From: an uncultured Clostridia bacterium
GTDB taxonomy: Bacteria > Bacillota > Clostridia > UBA1381
Reading direction: 5' to 3'
Assembly (NCBI GenBank): GCA_934481375.1
Contig: CAKSPN010000118.1
Span: 1-5,842 of the forward strand
DNA: 5,842 nucleotides
In this document: positions 4,415-5,842 of the stretch, piece by piece
Position numbering within the stretch: the stretch's first letter is position 1
How the letters are laid out: each line of letters opens with the position of its first letter
Made by a program: the position numbers and the translations under genes
The notes under the pieces: generated by a model
Databases searched by the model: none
Seen by the model: the letters and a program-made list of their open reading frames with translations, nothing else
What the model was told of the DNA's origin: nothing

Positions 4415-5842
4415 TTATTGTATCTTAAACGGTTTGCAGAGCGGAATCATATTCTTCCAGAGCAGATATGTTTTTATGCCATCAGCCGTATCCTGCGGTA
4501 TGTCTATTATATTCGTGCCTATGTCAAGTGCTGATGCGCACACGGCGGCGTCGAGCATTTCACCCGATGTGCTGTCCGTTTTTTCGATAAGCGCAGTTTG
4601 AGCCTCCTCGGGCATATACACCGAAAGCTTTCCGCCGTACAAATTCACAAACATAGGCCGTGACGGTGTTCCCCACGTTGAACCGAACATTGCGCCGTGG
4701 GCGCTGCCCATACTGTCATATGCGTAATCGGTATCGGTGAACGACGTTTCAATATCGGTCGTCACCCAATTATTATTATCCTTCGAATACGCAATATATC
4801 CGCCGTCATTCTTTACATAAACGCCCGTTTTTACGGCAGGCGACATATAAAGCTGATACTTCGTCCCCGATTTATAAGCATTTACGACCGCTCCGTTTGC
4901 ACCGCATATAAATGCTCTAAGTCCGCTTCCGCATACGGAATATTCATCTGCCGTTACATCGGCATTGCTGTAATATGTGCCGTTCAGCTCAACTTCGCCC
5001 GACATATCCGCTTCGCTGTTTAAAGCCGACACACAGCCGGTCATATTAACCGTTCCGCCCGATGATACAACCGCTCCCGCCGGCGCCGTATTGCCGAAAA
5101 ATGTTGAATACACAACCGATGCGGACGCACCGCTGTTTGTAACCGCACCGCCCTTTGACGAATTATATGTAACATTGCAATTGAGCATTTCAAGATATGC
5201 CGAGTCGGTTACATACACCGCTCCGCCGTCTGTTGCGGAATTACTGCGGAAGTTGCAGTTTTTAAGCTTAATATTTCCGCCCGACGAATACACCGCACCG
5301 CCGTTCGTACTGCTTTGGCAGTACGTGAAAGCGCAGTTTGAAAGTTCTGCCGTACCGCCGTTATTCACAACACCGCCCGTTGTATGGCTTATAAACAAAT
5401 TATCGGCTTTTAATGTGCCGTTTGCGGTTATATTGAATATTTTCGCCTTATCCGAGCCGTAAAGGACAATAAGCTGATTTTCGGGAGCCGAAACGGTTAT
5501 GGGACAATCTATCGTTACTGCACTGCCCATCATCAGATACACGCTGTCGCCTGTAATATCGAAAGTTATTTCACCTCCGCCGTTTTCCTTTGCATATGCA
5601 ACAGCTTCACGGAAGGTTACAAGATTATCGTATGAATTTGTCGTATTTCCCGACGAGGTAACAACCGTTGATGCCTGTTCTTTAACATACAAAGTACCGA
5701 GCGCAAGCGTACTGCTGCCGAAATTACCGCTCACTTCTGCAACTACGCTGTACGTTCCCGAAAGCTCCGCTTCCCATGAGGTTACGGATATTGTATTCGA
5801 GGTTTCGCCGAAATTTACCGATATATCACCGCTGTACAGCTG
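4415..5842 (-). CDS. Secreted beta-helix surface protein (C-terminal 475 residues, runs off right edge)
   Basis: The frame is open from the right window edge to TAA at 4415-4417. A GTG at 5734 is not a real start, since the frame continues upstream with domain-like sequence. Numbering from the edge, residues 1-55 look like the end of an Ig-like beta-sandwich (TSWEAELSGTYSVVAEVSG, 22-40). Residues 76-150 lead into a beta-helix, including FREAVAYAKENGGGEITFD (77-95), a common capping pattern. Residues 156-279 are coils of about 25 residues, each opening with GGAV-like sequence and carrying an N-C-x-F-like turn, as in Chlamydia Pmp-type and right-handed parallel beta-helix proteins. The C-terminal part ends with DIPQDTADGIKTYLLWKNM and a PLC motif, resembling a module I recall at the end of secreted proteins of gut Clostridia. 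No catalytic residues are recognisable in the visible part, so binding, adhesion or a polysaccharide-active role remain open. The signal peptide would be outside the window. It has no close downstream partner: rpsU has its own promoter. Confidence 0.75.
   Translation of the reverse strand, partial: QLYSGDISVNFGETSNTISVTSWEAELSGTYSVVAEVSGNFGSSTLALGTLYVKEQASTVVTSSGNTTNSYDNLVTFREAVAYAKENGGGEITFDITGDSVYLMMGSAVTIDCPITVSAPENQLIVLYGSDKAKIFNITANGTLKADNLFISHTTGGVVNNGGTAELSNCAFTYCQSSTNGGAVYSSGGNIKLKNCNFRSNSATDGGAVYVTDSAYLEMLNCNVTYNSSKGGAVTNSGASASVVYSTFFGNTAPAGAVVSSGGTVNMTGCVSALNSEADMSGEVELNGTYYSNADVTADEYSVCGSGLRAFICGANGAVVNAYKSGTKYQLYMSPAVKTGVYVKNDGGYIAYSKDNNNWVTTDIETSFTDTDYAYDSMGSAHGAMFGSTWGTPSRPMFVNLYGGKLSVYMPEEAQTALIEKTDSTSGEMLDAAVCASALDIGTNIIDIPQDTADGIKTYLLWKNMIPLCKPFKIQ
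5006..5377 (-). repeat. Five protein-level beta-helix coils of 24-25 residues
   Basis: Coils start at residues 156, 181, 206, 231 and 255 (numbered from the right edge), with openings GGVV, GGAV, GGAV, GGAV and AGAV. Four of five carry a cysteine at equivalent positions (C170, C196, C222, C270; Ser246 in the fourth), which would stack along one face of the helix. The repeats are diverged at DNA level, so they are old rather than recent duplications. Confidence 0.7.

Noticed and set aside
4697..5023. Plus-strand open frame of 108 codons
   Set aside because: Also antisense to the beta-helix gene, with no recognisable domain and no Shine-Dalgarno sequence.
4977..5462. Plus-strand open frame of 161 codons opposite the beta-helix gene
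   Set aside because: It is the antisense of a clear repeat-containing protein; its Pro/Ala/Thr-rich composition mirrors the Gly/Ala/Val codons on the other strand and it has no ribosome binding site or promoter.
5732..5734. GTG as the start of the beta-helix gene
   Set aside because: The frame stays open to the window edge with Ig-like sequence upstream, and there is no ribosome binding site before the GTG, so the gene is partial rather than starting here.

Overview
The window looks like chromosomal DNA from a low-to-moderate GC Firmicute, most likely a gut-type member of the Clostridia (Oscillospiraceae/Lachnospiraceae-like). The evidence is the adjacent rpsU-yqeY pair typical of Firmicutes, strong AGGAGG-type ribosome binding sites, consensus sigma-A promoters, a DUF975 membrane protein, and a secreted beta-helix protein whose C-terminal module resembles those on extracellular proteins of fibre-degrading gut Clostridia. 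No species can be named from the sequence alone. There are no insertion sequences, CRISPR arrays or phage genes.

Layout. The left edge (1-493, minus) holds the first 164 residues of a GH36 alpha-galactosidase. A compact 128-bp divergent intergenic region carries two back-to-back extended -10 promoters. The rightward one drives a probable two-gene operon: a membrane-anchored calcineurin-like metallophosphoesterase (622-1812) and, 12 bp later, a polytopic membrane protein that fuses a DUF975 region to a CmpB-type 'putative ABC transporter' region (1825-3369). A long bidirectional hairpin terminator (3385-3429) separates this operon from the convergent minus-strand genes.

The minus-strand block reads, in transcription order, rpsU (S21), yqeY (GatB/YqeY domain) and tRNA-Thr(CGT). 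rpsU has a near-perfect promoter (TTGACA, 18 bp, TATAAT), phased A-tracts upstream of it, a 33-bp near-palindrome starting about at +1, a second small inverted repeat next to the ribosome binding site, and an extended Shine-Dalgarno sequence. A 14-bp hairpin lies between yqeY and the tRNA, whose 5' end is only 6 nt further on.

The right side (4415-5842, minus) is the C-terminal 475 residues of a secreted, probably cell-surface protein: the end of an Ig-like domain, a right-handed parallel beta-helix with 25-residue coils, and a C-terminal module. It ends about 90 bp upstream of the rpsU promoter.

The genes do not form one obvious pathway. The two extracellular functions at the edges (alpha-galactosidase, beta-helix protein) suit a glycan-foraging gut lifestyle, and the middle is housekeeping translation genes plus a membrane operon of unknown role. 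I see no clear new multi-gene system. The least explained signals are the operator-like dyad at the start of the rpsU transcript, the two-domain membrane fusion, and the hairpin-bracketed tRNA with an A-C mismatch in its T-stem. No stretch longer than 300 bases lacks a gene; the longest intergenic stretch is 4206-4414.
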